This document shows positions 34,346 to 45,864 of a stretch of 64,000 bases of DNA, piece after piece. The notes beneath the pieces were generated by a model, which made no database searches, was not told the DNA's origin, and worked only from the letters and a program-made list of their open reading frames with translations. The DNA is from Ceratothoa steindachneri (lineage: Eukaryota; Arthropoda; Malacostraca; Isopoda; Cymothoidae). The DNA lies in the NCBI GenBank assembly GCA_963969495.1, contig OZ018321.1, positions 129,863,120-129,927,119 of the forward strand. The letters run 5' to 3'. A program made the position numbers and the translations under genes. The first letter of the stretch is position 1. Each line of letters opens with the position of its first letter.

Positions 34346-34720
34346 TCATTTGAGGTGTGAAATTTATTGATATGAAATGCTTAGAAAAGTTTAAGAGTTT
34401 CTGTGTCTTGAGCTTTTTTAAGAATTTGAACCCGAATAAAATCAATTAGATGATCATTTTCGAATATGAGCTTAGCTACAGCTCGTCCTTCTCTATACGT
34501 TATAAGATCATAGTTATGCTGATAAATACGGCATTTTAGATGCACGTTTTAACCTCTATATATGTTTTCGGTCAAAAACAGCACTCCGACCTATGAATAC
34601 AGTCGCCGACTGTTCGCGATAAAGTAATTTTATTTCTAATTTATTTCCTAATATTACCAGGCAATGCCTTCGCCACTTCCAATTACGGGGGGAGCTTGCG
34701 CTTTGCTACTAAGATTAAAA
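34346..34720. other. No recognised gene
   Basis: AT-rich sequence between the dispersed repeat and the 3' end of the I-type LINE. Nothing supported. Confidence 0.35.
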
Positions 34721-35544
34721 TCTAAAATCTAAAAAAAAGCAGCGATGGTTGAATTTTACAAAATTTTCTGAACTTCACCAATTGTGATGTATTTTCTTTT
34801 AAAACATTATAGAGCATTTATTTGTTCTTTTAAGAGCACATCTGGCGACTACATACTTGAGCATTAATCGCCGTATTAAAAACTTGCCTAGTACTAGGCT
34901 ACTTTAAAATTAAAATCAAAAACACAAAAAAAACAAAACAAACCCAACACCAAAAATTAAAAAAAGGGAAAAGGCAACGAGCTGAAAGCAAGCTCCTGTG
35001 ACGGGGGGAGGTCCCCCCCGGCACAGAAACGTGCGACCTATAAGGAAAAAAAAACAAGAACAAAAAACAAACAAAGCAAAACCAAAAAAATGGTTAAATA
35101 ATAGGGAGAAGGCCGGCCTCCCCCAAAAAGTCTACAAGTCCACCCGTCAATGGGCACGCACTCGTCCCAAGTACAAGGGACAGGCGGTAGCGACCCCGCC
35201 CATCCCGGTACCGGAACAGGTATCGTGCGCGAAGATAACCCAGACTGGTATATTGAACAAAATGTGCCGAACAGTCTGAGGGACAACGCAGTCTTTACAG
35301 TAGGGCGCTGGCGAGCGCTTCATCAAATGGTGGTGCGTCCTGCGAGTGTGTCCAATTCAGAGACGACAGAAAGCAATTTGAAGCCTTCGCGGCATTGAGG
35401 AGAAGGTCCATGGGAACGAAGCAGCGCAAAGGCACGCAACTTTAAGCTCCCTCCGACCGTCTTCCATCCTTTTTGCCAAGAGGCCTGAAGAACTGCCCAT
35501 ATTCCTGCCATGTAGTCGGTCTGAGCAAGAGCGAAACGCTGGTC

Positions 35545-35900
35545 CGGTCACAGAGTCCTCGCGGGCTTTTTGGCGCCCTCATCGGCGCGCTTATTCCCTG
35601 CAATTCTTACATGTTCAGGAACCCAACATAAGTTAATCTGGACATTCGCCCGGCTCGCTAAAACCGTGGCGTCACGGATATCGCGAACAAGGGGATGCGG
35701 ATGAGTCGCTATAGATGACAATCCAGTGTCTGAATGTGTCACGTCGCGTAATCGCCCTTACCGAGTAGTGTATTGCCACCAGCTCGGCCGTGAAGACTGA
35801 CGCAGCGCCTGGCAGAGCCCCGCTGACTTCAAACAGAGGGGATACGTCGTGGAAGCCGACCCCCATCTTGGGACTTGGAGCCATCCGTATACACTGGCAC
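35545..35900 (-). pseudogene. RNase H domain of the I-group LINE
   Basis: Across frames the minus strand reads VYTDGSKSQDG (first catalytic D, near 35.88-35.91 kb), FTAELVAIHYSV (catalytic E), IVIYSDSSAS (catalytic D) and CWVPEHVRIAGNKRADEGAK (the H and final D, in the pattern WVPGHVGIAGNERAD). All four acids are recognisable although the frame is broken. RNase H removes the RNA strand during reverse transcription; it is absent from the Jockey- and CR1-type elements in this window. Confidence 0.75.
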
Positions 35901-36099
35901 GGTTCCAGCGTGACACGAGGTGTGCTCTAAAAACTTCGAACGCAATACTCCCGGCGCTGTATAAGCATTGGGAGCAGAGGCGTGGTGACAAATAGCCAAA
36001 TGTGGTACCCTCCAGGGTGGCGTCCTGGGCAAAACCAGGGGTGCCACCGGCCCGAGAGCTATACCTAGCACTCAAAAGAGTTTCCTGGCCCTAAACCCA

Positions 36100-37420
36100 A
36101 AGGGCTTGGGGTATTACTGGCGTCTCTCGCCGGCATAGGCACTGTCAAAATTAGCTGCGGATGCAGTGAGAGCTGTTGACGACTGGGGGAGGCGCTGGGC
36201 TTGCGCGTACAAGCAAATGATGCACTGTATACGGCGTAGAGTGACTGGCATTTTTCCAGCATCGACTAGTAGGCTCTCAAGGGGAGAAGTGCGGAAGGAA
36301 CCTGTTGTCAGGCGAAGGCCGGTGTGGTGGATCGAGTCCACCTTCCGCAAAAGATGCTCAGCTGCGGATGCATAAAAATTGCATCCGTAGTCGAGCTTCG
36401 AACGACAAAGGATTGATAAAAAAGTAAGACAGTAGTCCTATCAGCGCCCCAAGCGCTAAATGTCACGGAACGGAGAATATCCTTCGCGCGGATACAAGAG
36501 ACCCTAAGGCTGCGAATATGAGCCTCCCAGGTAAAGCGTCGGTCAAATACAAGACCAAGGAAACGGTGCAATTCAACCACTTCCAAGAGCACCTAATTAA
36601 GAAACAAATCCGGATTGGAGTGGAACCGTGAATGGCGGCAGAAGGGCACTACCTTAGTCTTGGCCAAAGAAAACCGAAACTTGTGCGCTTCGGCATAGCG
36701 AGAGACACGGTTCAATGCCTGTTGGAGTTGACGCTTCAGCGTTGGCATCTGCGCTGCGCCAAAAAAGATCGAAAGGTCGTCCACGTAGAGCGTAGAGAGA
36801 AAAATCTTCCGGAAGCATCGAGGTTATGCCGTTGATGCTCAGAGCAAAGAGTGTGACACTGAGGATACTTCCCTGAGGGACACCCACTTCCTGCTCCATT
36901 GGGCCGGAGAGGGCTCCCCCCACCCGGACCCGGTATCGATGATCTCGCAAAAATTCAGATATAAAAAATGGGAGGCGTCTCCTCGCCCATATCGTGTGAA
37001 GAGTCTGCATGATATCCTTTCGCTATGCGGTATCATAGGCTTTCTCCAGATCGAAAAACACTGTGGCGTAGTGCTGTCTGCGAAGAAAAGCCTTGCAGAG
37101 GGCATTTTCCAGTTGGAGAAGAGCATCTGACGTGGACTGAAACTTGCGGAAGCCGCACTGTGCAGAAGATAGATGGCCTCCGCTGTCCAGAGAAAGGCTA
37201 ATCTAACATTTGTCAATTTCTCCATCAACTTGCACACAAAAGAGGTTAGAGTAAATATGCGGAAACCGGCTGGAATCGAGTGATCTCTCCCCGATTTACG
37301 AAAGGCAAGCACAGTAATGATTCGCCAGGAATCTGAGAGGAGACCCTCCACCCAGATCCTGTTGAAAAAATCTAACAGAGAGGCCATGCCTCGCTCACCT
37401 AGGTGTCGAAGCATGGCCTA
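36100..37420 (-). pseudogene. Reverse transcriptase of the I-group LINE
   Basis: The minus strand reads LLDFFNRIWVEGLLSDSWR, AQCGFRKFQSTSDALLQLE, ATVFFDLEKAYDTA (first catalytic aspartate), RVRVGGALSGPMEQEVGVPQ then GSILSVTLFALSINGI, a frameshift across the catalytic box, DDLSIFFGAAQMPTL, and the thumb with HRFLGLVFDRRFTWEAHI. Stops and at least four frameshifts separate these blocks. The catalytic box still shows the two aspartates (VDD before LSIFF). Confidence 0.75.
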
Positions 37421-38590
37421 CAGGACATCGACTGGACCATGAGCGGTGTCCGCGCACGAAGCAAGAGCGGAATGCAACTCACTCACAGTAAACCTGTCGT
37501 TAAAGGGTTCTCCTTTTCTGGAGGGAAAGTCCAGTCGGCGGCCTTCCGCGACATCATGACGTACATTGGCAGCTGGCGGAGCAGCATCCCATCTAGAGAA
37601 TGCGGAGAAAGCGGTCGCAAAGGATTCCGCCATTGACGCGGGGACCGAGGTTGCGGTCCCATTCTCCTGGAGAACGGGAGGGGTGTCCTGCGAGAACTTG
37701 CCCCGGATCCTTTTGACTCGCTTCCACACCTTTGCTAGAGGGGTCTGCCCGTTAAGTGAAGAAACATATACCCGCCAAGAAGAGCAACAGGCGTACTTTG
37801 AAATATACCCGGACCTAGCCCTAACCCGACGAAATTCAGCGACAGTGAAATCGTTCGGGCGGCGCTTATAGCCCATGTAGGCATAACGCTTCTGTTTGAG
37901 GGCCGTTTCACACTCGGCTGACCACCATGGGAGTGGTCGGCGTGCAAAACGTCTAGACTTTTTGGGAATGGTAGTCAGGCCAGCAGCGATGACGTTGCCG
38001 GATAAGAACTCAACGGCCTCATCTACCGACCTAAACTCCTCGACTGAGATAGAAAATTCAGTCATTTCCTGAAATGTAGGCCACCGCGCCCGCGCCAAGC
38101 ATGACAGAGGTGCGCTCTCATGCGGCAGTTGCCGTGAAAATGATATTTGAATGGGAAAGTGATCACTACCATGGAGTTCATCGACCACCCCCCAATCAAA
38201 ATCAGGCTGTGCATCCGAAGAGCACAAAGATATATCAAGGCAAGAAAATGAAGCGGTTCTCAGGCAGTGATGCGTAAACTCATCCACATTTAGGACCCCT
38301 ATCTCAAGCTCTTCAATCACATCGGCAAGGACTTGTCCCCTTGGATTTATTGAGTAATCTTCCCAAAGGGGATGTCTGCCGTTCAGATCCCTAAGCAAGA
38401 GAAAAGGTCTCGGCACCCGTGCCTCGACGCGGCGAAAGTCCCGCGTCGAAGTCAGCTGAAGGTGGATGTACGCAAAACTAATACGATAACTCCTATCCAG
38501 GTGAATCTGCAAAGCCACTGCCTGAAAGGAGGTATCTAAAGTAAAAAGATCCCTCAGCCCGGCCCCCATCTCGTGGTGGTGGGGGCGCAA
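37418..38590 (-). pseudogene. AP-type endonuclease and linker of the I-group LINE
   Basis: This is the longest open stretch of the element: 390 codons from 38590 to 37418, uninterrupted. It lacks the first endonuclease strands, which must lie upstream in another frame. Visible motifs are ISFAYIHLQ, PFLLLRDLNGRHPLWEDY (the DxNGRHPLWGD motif of I-group nucleases), TASFSCLDISLCSS (the SxxDLS motif) and DELHGSDHFPI (catalytic SDH). The linker follows with a WWSAEC motif before the RT. The ATG is internal to the original ORF2, so it does not mark a functional start. Confidence 0.7.
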
Positions 38591-39029
38591 AACCCTTATG
38601 CCACGGGAGGGTGGGCAGGGGGCACGCGCCTAACATGGTCTCGTGCAGAAAAATAGTTTAAGGGGAACGGGACGAGACGAGCCTCCGCAGCTCCTCCCAG
38701 TTTGCCAGGAGGCCACGGCAATTCCATTAAAGAAATATGCCCTCCGGGCTTAGCTCGGAGGAGACGCGGGGCCCTCTTCGAGCAGAAGACCCTCACGGCA
38801 ATGGCTGTACGCTTCCCGGAGGCAGAACCCCGGACGCTGTTGGCCGGACAAAGCGCTGAAGGCGCTGTCGCCTTCGAGGACTTATTGGAGGAAGTTGGGC
38901 TCGCCATGCGAGACTTTTTCTTCCTCTGCCTAGAAAGCTTAGGCCAGCGTTGCGGCTTCGGAGGCACGCGGCCCTCTTTTCAAGGATACACCGTCTCCTA
39001 GCCACTCAGCCACCTACTAGGCGTGGTAG

Positions 39030-41280
39030 AATGAGCCTAAGCTCCTTTGTTGCTGTCCTCCTTTCGGGGGACAGCTTTAGGAACCTCGAAAGATGGCCTG
39101 GCGACCAATTTCAAGGGTGATGCCTCCTGTGAGTCTAACAACTCGGTGGAGGCGCGTGGCCCTTTCGCCTTACGGGAAATGGTCACGCTGGAGGAAAGAG
39201 CGGGGAGCCCTGGTTTTAGCCGTGGCTGGGTGTGAACCCTTTGTGCCGTCAGCTTTACCAAGGGAGCGCCTGGGTTGATTAGAGCCAACAGAAGGGCTCT
39301 GAATGTGTGCGGAAACAACCGTGCTTGTTGGCTTGGATGAGCCTGGAGCATAAGGGGTCTTTTTTAACCATTAATGCGTAAGACGTCCCAGCCGGAGCCG
39401 GGCGCGCCAGGACCAAGTCCTTAGCCTCGCGGGTTGAGAGTCGATCCTGGGCATGAACGGACAGTATTTCTTTCTGGGGAGATATGTACCACATTGCTTC
39501 TAAGAAACTGCCAGCAGCTCTCCTCATTTGACATACTTGGCCACGCACGATTTGGACTTATCCTGTGCGGCCTTGGAGAATTTACACATACTTCGGGTGC
39601 CCCCGATCTTGCACGTATACATGAATGATTCATATGGTCAAAGCGGTGACAGTAATAGCACCGCACGGCAGTTGCACGAATGCCTTCACCAGGTTGCGAT
39701 ACCAACCGGCACGCACCAACTCAGAGAACTTTTCTCAGTCGAAGGTAATGAAGAGTGTAAAGGTGAGTCTCGAAGCCACTTTCTGTTTTCTCATCACACG
39801 TTCGACCTTGACCGCCCCATGGTCGCCAGCTCTAAAGTGATTTCCTCTATGGAGTAGTCAACGACTTTCCTCTCATAAATTACTACTTTAACAAAGTTCA
39901 TGGTAGACTGCGGCGTCCCACTCACCGGGGTGCAATCAAATGTCCGAAGAGCACTTATCTTGGCCGCCAGGCGGGACCCGCCGCATTCACTACAAGGCTG
40001 ACATCCGATAAATGGGTCACCTTCTGCTTTCTACTAATTACACTAGCTAATGCTCTCCTCTGATGAATTATGTTGCCCTTGGCCAACATGGTGCCATCAA
40101 TGCAGCGAATAACGAGAAAGCGTTTAAAGCCAGCATGCTCGAAAACGCCAGGTAACCTCTGAATGAGGGGCCCCGATGTCATCGAGGCTCCACCCTGCGC
40201 CCTTTTGGTTTTAGTCAGGGGCTCCGCACCCTTGAGGGCAGAGGGGCCGGATGTGCCGTTTTTGGCCTAATCGATTATCGAAGCAGCAGACCCATCCATC
40301 CCAGCAGGCCCCGCGAATGGAGAGGATCCCCGAGAATTTTTAGTCTTTTTTTTCTTTTTAGGAGAGGAGGGGGGGGAATAAACCCGCTCCTCCCCTCCGC
40401 AGGCAGGAACCCCCAGGCCAGATGGACCGGCCTCAGCCAGGTCCTTCTCTGAGATGAAGAAGGTCCTCGCAGTCTGAGGGAAATCGGTCGGAGGAGATCC
40501 CTCCCCTTTATGTACTACCTTGGAAACCCTAGCCGTTTGAGGAGGACCTTGCATAGGGGCGGAATCTAGTTCGGTGCTTGGCGCCAAGCCCGGATTCGCT
40601 CGCATTGAAGGTCCTACCATCTGAGGCTGGATGGCCTCAACAAGAGCCATGTCTATCTCAGGGGGCCTCCAGTTCACCATCTCCCCCAGGACATCACAGG
40701 TCCTATTGACAGCAGCGTTATTAGTCATGTCTGGGGAGGCACAGGCCTTGATCCCCGCTAGGTTTAAAATTATAGCCAGCAGTTCTTTTGAGGGAAGCAA
40801 CCGAAGGGGCGTGGCTTCCCTCTTCCCTCTAAAGGTGTTTTCCATACCTATTCTCTTCAATTGGGAGCGGTCGGCTATGGGCTGCCTGCTGGGAAGAGGG
40901 AGGTGCCCGAAAGCACCTTTAAAGAAGGGGGTAAGGGGGAGTCCCCTACACTCGTAGGCGAAGGAGAGGAGTAATACTCTTCTTCGGTTAGAAAAATTTG
41001 GAGGGTGCCCTGCTCAAGCACAAGGTGGGGGACCTGCACTTTTTCTGTGGAGCTGCCCGAGGAAGGCTCCGTCGATGAACAAGGGGAAATTGAGGGAAGA
41101 TTCTTGATTTTTCATCATTGGGCATGGTGACCCTCTCTTTCTTACGGGATGCAATAGCTCATCACCCCTCGCAGTAGCCCGCTCTGCAAGGGGTGCGTAC
41201 GGGCTTGAGAGAGCAAGGTGCCTGCATTTAAGGCCCTCCTCCCGCTTGGTCAGCTGGCAATCCTTTAGCATGGCTGCTCC
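39030..41280 (-). pseudogene. Gag-like ORF1 of the I-group LINE
   Basis: An N-terminal charged/proline-rich part (40.86-40.27 kb, ending near a KKKKKTKNSRG cluster) leads into KRFLVIRCIDGTMLA and HLSDVSLVVNA (40.18-39.96 kb), typical of the first strands of an RNA-binding gag domain. Near 39.66 kb the zinc knuckle RCYYCHRFDHMNHSC fits CX2CX4HX4C. It is followed by HISPNRAWPSM and NEESCWQFL. Stops and shifts divide it into several frames. ORF1 would coat the element RNA. Confidence 0.65.
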
Positions 41281-41608
41281 ACCTTGGGCACGGCGTAAAA
41301 TTGAAAGTGTGTGAAGAGAAAGGAAAAGGGATGTGAGGAAGGTATGGGTGGGGATGAAGCAAGTTGTTATAAACCAACATCCCAAACTGGAGCTCAGGAG
41401 TTAGATAAACATTGTTCCCTCCCCTGTCAGCCCTGATCTAGGACGGTTGGCTAAGAAGAAGTCAGCATCTACCCTGTGAATTTAGAGTCTGACCAGAGAA
41501 AGTTGTGGGAGAGGTTTTATGAAAAGCGAGGGAACCGGGGGAGAAACACAAGTGTTTTGAAGGATGGAGAAGAGGCTAAGCTGGGGTCGGACGGGGTTCT
41601 GAATCTCG

Positions 41609-41917
41609 TCAGCGTGGCAGCCAGGATGTCAAATCGCCCCGCCCCCTACGGGTTTCATGCATAAAAAACAGAAGGGTAATCCTCGAGTGATTCGTGAAGA
41701 ACCTTGGAAAGTTTTGGGTAGCATTGTGGAGGCCTAAAGGCATAAACAGCCACTCGAACCGCCCGAATATGGTGATGGTGGCAGTTTTAAAAACGTCTCC
41801 CGGCTCGCCAGGAATCTGGTGAAAAGCTTTCACCAAGTCAATCTGTGATAAGATTGTACAACAATGTATATTGCCCGTAAAATCCTCTATGTGTGGAAAT
41901 GGATAGCTGGCGAGAAT
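41609..41917 (-). pseudogene. Gypsy RT fragment downstream of the CR1 insertion
   Basis: Reads YPFPHIEDFTGNIHCC, TILSQIDLVKAFHQIPGEPG (first catalytic aspartate in the QIDLVKAFHQI motif), FGRFEWLFMPLGLHNATQNF and then, after a shift, GLPFCFLCM where the YxDD box should start. It joins in frame with the upstream fragment ending ALNAIT at 43.79 kb when the intervening LINE is ignored. Confidence 0.75.
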
Positions 41918-43791
41918 AGTAACAAGGAGTAACAATGAGTAACAAGACAAATAAGAACCATAGAAGACCTTACGGCCAATTCAATTAGGGTACCTTTGGA
42001 CTAGCTTTTGAGCGGGCACATCCCCGCTCAATTGCCTTACGTCCTCCCTAAACTGCCACTTTTCAAGACTTTGTCTAGGCTTGTCTTGAACTGGTCAATA
42101 GAATTGCTGTTGACAACCTCCATTGGAAGTGTGTTCCAGCAACTGCAGATACTGTACATGAAAGATTCCCCACACAAAACCGCGCTTGTAACGCTTCAGC
42201 TCAAGTTTGAAGCCGTAATTTCTTGTTCTGCTCTCATTAAGGCTGAAAATATCCCTGTAGTCAACATTGTCGAACCCTCGAAGTATTTAAAAAACTTCGA
42301 TGAGCTGACCACGAAGTCTACGGGTTTCCAACGAGAACATATCTAATTCCCTTAATCTATCTTCATAATTTTTTTGTCTAATAGAATGAATAAGTTTGGT
42401 TGCACTGGCTTACACAGGTTCCAATCTGGCGATGTACTTTCAAAACGAAGGACTCCAAAATTGTACGGTATACTCCAGGTGTGGTTGGACGAATGAATTG
42501 TACAAACAGTACTATTTCCTTGTTTTGATATCCAAACTGTCACATTATATAACCTAGCATCCTTTGGGCTATCTTCTCCGCCTTAATACACTGCATTGAG
42601 AATTTGTGTCCACTAGTTATAGTTACCCCCAAGTCCTTCTCAGTGTCGGTAGATTCAAGAGCACTGCACCTAAGGATTTAATGAGATTGGGGGTGTCGGT
42701 GGCTGATATGCATCACTTTGCATTTTTTCACGTTAAAAGGCATTTTCCACGTGTCCGACCACTCCCCAATCTTCCGAAGATCTTCCTGCAGGCGGGCAGT
42801 ATTTGTAAGTTTGGTATCGTCGGCAAGTTGAGAAATCTTGACAACCATGTCACCGTACAAGTCGTTGACGTAGATCATGGATAGTAGTGGTCCCAGGACA
42901 GAACCTTGAGGCACTCCGCTATTATCAGGCACCCACTCAAAAGCCTGTTCATTTAGCACCACCCGTTGCCACCTGCCACTTAGCCAGTTCTCTATCCAGC
43001 CTACTACTTTGTCTTCTATGCCCAGCCATCACACTTTCCGGAGAAGGCGGCGGTGTGGTACCTTGTCAAAGGCTTTCTGAAAGTCTAAATAGACCACATC
43101 CACCACCTTGTCCCGATCGTGCTCACTGGAGACAAAGTGGAAGAATTACACAAGGTTCGTCAGGCATGACCATTGCCTTCGGAAGCTTTGCTGGGAACTC
43201 CTCAGTCGCAGGTTTGACTCTAAATGCGGCGTCATTTTGTCCGCTATGATGCTTTCCATGAGTTTACCGACTATTGAAGTCAGAGTGATAGGTGGGTAGT
43301 TCGACAATTGGCTACGGTGTCCTTTCTTGAAGATAGGAGTTACCTCCGCTTCACGCCAGTATCTAGGAACGCATTCGGTCCGGATTTACATGTTGAAGAT
43401 TGCGCTCAGGTGTCGTGACACTTGATCGCGCACTTCTTTCAACACTTTAGGTAGCAACCCATCCGGGATAGGTAACTTATTCCTCATTAGGTCAATGATC
43501 TTCTTCTTTATTTCTCCTTAGGTGAAGTCCATATCCGCCAGCTTTTCCTTCAAATAGGAATCCGTTGGCTGGGGGATGGGACCACACTCTTCAGTAAACA
43601 CTGAAGAGAATTAGTCGTTAAGGAGGTTAGCATTTTCTGCAGCTGGGTGCTTTAATGCCCCCTCCTCATTCCTCAAAGGGCCAATCCTTCGACGGATTGG
43701 TTTACGGCTGTTTACATATCAAAAGAACTCCTTGGGATTCTCTTTACAAAATATCGCTACTCGGAGTTGCTCAGACCGCTTAGCCGCCCTT
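41917..43791 (-). mobile_element. CR1-type LINE inserted in the gypsy RT
   Basis: Between two halves of the gypsy RT the minus strand encodes a CR1-type RT: PKEFF, RNEEGAL, CVPRYWREAEVTPIFKKGHR, VDVVYLDFQKAFDKVPHRRL, SGVPQGSVLGPLLSMIYVND, ISQLADDTKLTN (ADD catalytic box), WKMPFNVKKCKVMHISHR and the thumb LRGQLIEVFKILRGFDNVDY. Endonuclease and ORF1 are absent, so it is 5'-truncated. The 3' end carries three near copies of TTGTTACTC (41917-41945), like the short tandem 3' tails of CR1 elements. AGTAA flanks both ends and could be a short target duplication or part of the tail. Confidence 0.85.
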
Positions 43792-44140
43792 AGTAATGGC
43801 ATTGAGAGCGCGAAAGTCACTGCATTTTTGCCAGTCTATAGTCTTCTTGGGTATCATGTGAATCGCTGAGGACAAATTACTTTTGGAAGGTCTGATCATG
43901 CAGATATTCACATGTGCTGGAATTTCTTTTTCACGTTTTTAACCGTTGCAGCGGAAGTAGTCGGAGTTTGGCGTACACAGAGGGTCTGGTGGTTTGAATG
44001 TGATGAGTTACGCTATATTTGAACTCAGTTGCTGGCCAAACGGAGTAAGGACTACAGGGAATTTTTTCCAGATGCTCTTGATCAAAATCAACGCCACGAC
44101 AGCGGAGATGGCTATTGATTTCTTTGAGGCCATGCAAGCA
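43792..44140 (-). pseudogene. Gypsy protease-RT linker and start of RT
   Basis: The frame 43931-44137 ends with VTHHIQTTRPSVYAKLRLLP, the HHIxTxGPPVxAKxRRL motif just before gypsy RT. With frameshifts it continues as MIRPSKSNLSSAIHMIPKK, DWQKCSDFRALNAIT, then stops at the CR1 insertion. Confidence 0.75.
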
Positions 44141-44535
44141 CGAGAACGGAATAAGTTGTCCTGATCTTGAAGTGTCTGAGAAAATCAGCGCCTAAGATGG
44201 GGCTGTGGACCGCTGATGTGAAGAAGACCCCCTTAAAATTTCGACGGAGACCGAGAGAAACTGTCTTCACCTGTGTTCCGTGAGCGCGGATCTTGGTTAC
44301 CTTTGCTGTAAAAAAGGTACTGGATACGAGAATCCTTATGCATGCTCGAAGTAAGAAGGCTGACTTCAGCACCAGTATCATTGAGAAAAGTGAGTTTCGT
44401 CGAAGGTCTGTGATACGGAGCATCTTGGATCCCAAGTTCCGCACGGGTGGCGCTAGGGGAGACCGGCATCCTAGCTTTCTCATTTGTATTGAGATGGGGA
44501 CACGCATTTTCGAGCTTCTTCACGGAACTTCGCAT
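44112..44535 (-). pseudogene. Gypsy aspartic protease
   Basis: Two overlapping frames carry the two halves. LTFLNDTGAEVSLLTSS holds the catalytic DTG(A) triad in the FLxDTGAxxSxL context, and SAVHSPILGADFLRHFKI is the C-terminal ILGADFL signature. One frameshift lies between them. The protease would cleave the gag-pol polyprotein. Confidence 0.8.
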
Positions 44536-44549
44536 GGTAAAACAAGGGG

Positions 44550-45210
44550 TAGAGCATGATCTTCACTTTAAACGTGATTTCGACCGGGATCTAGACCAAG
44601 GCCTTTTAGGTTACTCTTTACGAGGCGTGTTAGCACCTCATTTTGTGTCTCCAAACTTGTGATTCGTTCATCCAAATGGCTCGAGACTGAAACTATATGC
44701 GGGGCGGAGGCTTTGACGATTGAATCAGCCGTATCGGCCAGTTTTTCCACGGTTGTCGTGGAATCCATCGCAGCGAGGATCTTTTGCATAGAGTTAGGGA
44801 GCTTCTGTAGGAAACGCTGCCAGAAGAAGGGCTTGTCGAAGACTGCCACTTGCGCACAAAGAAGCTGCTGCATGTAACTGAACAACTGTGTAGGCTTTCG
44901 ATCCCCGACGTCTTCTTTCGAAACGACTTATCTCTGGCGCTCGGCTTCCGATGCAGCCGTTCTTGAGATGAGGGCGTTTTTCAAGTCCTCATAAGGCGAT
45001 AAGACTTGCAGGCCGAAGAAACCATGACGTCCCTGGCCTCAGTGATAATCGTCGATTGTAGCGAACTGACGATGTAGTCAAACTTCTTTTTGCTTGATGA
45101 AAATTTTTGCTATATTGAATTGTAATTCAGCCTGGTTGAACCACACTGCAACGTTGGACGACCAGGGGGCATGAAGCTTGATGCCGGCGTGGGTGACGTG
45201 TACAGTCACC
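44550..45210 (-). pseudogene. Gypsy gag
   Basis: Translation begins at the internal ATG near 45216 (MAEVTVHVTHAGIKLHAPW), followed by VAVWFNQAELQFNIA. After a frameshift come remnants of the DYVxSSL / IITEARD segment, and then FDKPFFWQRFLQKLPNSMQK, TTTVEKLADTADSIVKASA and a C-terminal HLDERITSLETQNEVL coiled-coil-like stretch (44885-44568). The PxFWxxxxxxWFxQxExxF start and the LQxLP...LxxLAxxAD order are those of gypsy gag of the CsRn1-like group. No zinc knuckle is evident before the protease. Confidence 0.7.
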
Positions 45211-45285
45211 TCAGCCATAGTGTCGGTACTGGAGTGGAGATCACCGAGTGTAGGTGACACAGAGCGAACGAGCTTTATTGTCGAT

Positions 45286-45700
45286 CACTGTATTTACTCC
45301 GCTAAGCTGTTTAAAGGCAGCGGGTGTTAGAGGGTGAATGTGGTAAATGAATGCCGTGTTAAGTTCGCTAGACTCACTGAAGGCAGCCGAAGTAAGAGAA
45401 CTAACCTCCTGGTATCATATCGTATTTACTCCACTCGGGTCTCTGAAGGCAGGCGAACTTAGAGAGTGAACATGGAATAGCACGCCTTGTTTAGTCCGTT
45501 TGGCTCTCTGAAAGCAGCCGAAATTAGAGAGCGAACGTGCTTGTAGCACGCCATATTTAGCCCTCTAGGCTCTGTCAGGGCAACGAAAGCTGGAGGGCAA
45601 ACGTGCTACTAACTCGCCGTATTTAGTCCGTTAAGACCTAAGGAGATTATAAGAGCAAACGCTTTTTAAGGCACCGTATTAAGTCCGTTAAAGGTCAAAC
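45286..45700. repeat. Tandem repeats of about 66 bp in gypsy leader
   Basis: Seven diverged copies of a unit starting near GCCGTATTTAGTCCG begin at about 45283, 45349, 45416, 45484, 45550, 45616 and 45673, between the LTR/primer site and gag. Each contains a CTCTGAAGGCAGCCGAA-like core and an AGAGAGCGAACGTG-like end. They do not form a shared reading frame. Confidence 0.75.
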
Positions 45701-45724
45701 CATGTCACTCTAGAGGTCACCAAT

Positions 45725-45864
45725 TGTAGCATTCTAATAAAATTAAAAACAAACATCGCTTTTCGGTCTTGTTTATTGCGCCTTGATGTAAGTGTTTGTA
45801 TATACAAAAGGAACAAAAGGGAAGTGATAAAGGAGACCGGGCAGCACACCTTCACTCTACGACA
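45725..45864 (-). repeat. Gypsy 5' LTR
   Basis: On the minus strand the sequence starts TGTCGTAGAGTGAAGG and ends GAATGCTACA, giving TG...CA ends and a length of about 140 bp. It contains AATAAAC (a polyadenylation-like signal). Directly inside it is ATTGGTGACC, a plausible tRNA primer-binding site. The 3' LTR is missing, so the ends are not confirmed by comparison with a second direct copy; an inverted partial copy begins at 45880. Confidence 0.6.

Larger units (their letters stand above)
34720..41655 (-). mobile_element. I-group LINE with RNase H, near full length but dead
   Basis: The minus strand carries, in order, a 5' region (41.65-41.3 kb), gag-like ORF1 (about 41.28-39.0 kb), then ORF2 with endonuclease (38.6-37.6 kb), RT (37.42-36.1 kb), RNase H (35.9-35.55 kb), a C-terminal part and a T-rich 3' UTR. 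A C-terminal RNase H places it in the I group of non-LTR elements. It is GC-richer than its neighbours. Many frameshifts and stops disable it. Its 5' end falls inside the RT of the gypsy element, whose reading stops at about 41656. The 3' boundary is approximate. Confidence 0.75.
41656..45864 (-). mobile_element. Ty3/gypsy retrotransposon, 5' half, interrupted
   Basis: Minus-strand order is an LTR (45864-45725), a TGGTGACC primer-binding-like sequence just inside it, a leader of 66-bp repeats, gag (45.2-44.55 kb), protease (44.5-44.1 kb), linker (44.14-43.93 kb) and RT. The RT is split by a CR1 LINE (41917-43791) and then ends at about 41656 where the I-group LINE begins. The remaining RT, RNase H, integrase and 3' LTR are not in the window. 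The short LTR and TGGTGACC site resemble the CsRn1-type lineage; this is inference. Confidence 0.75.
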
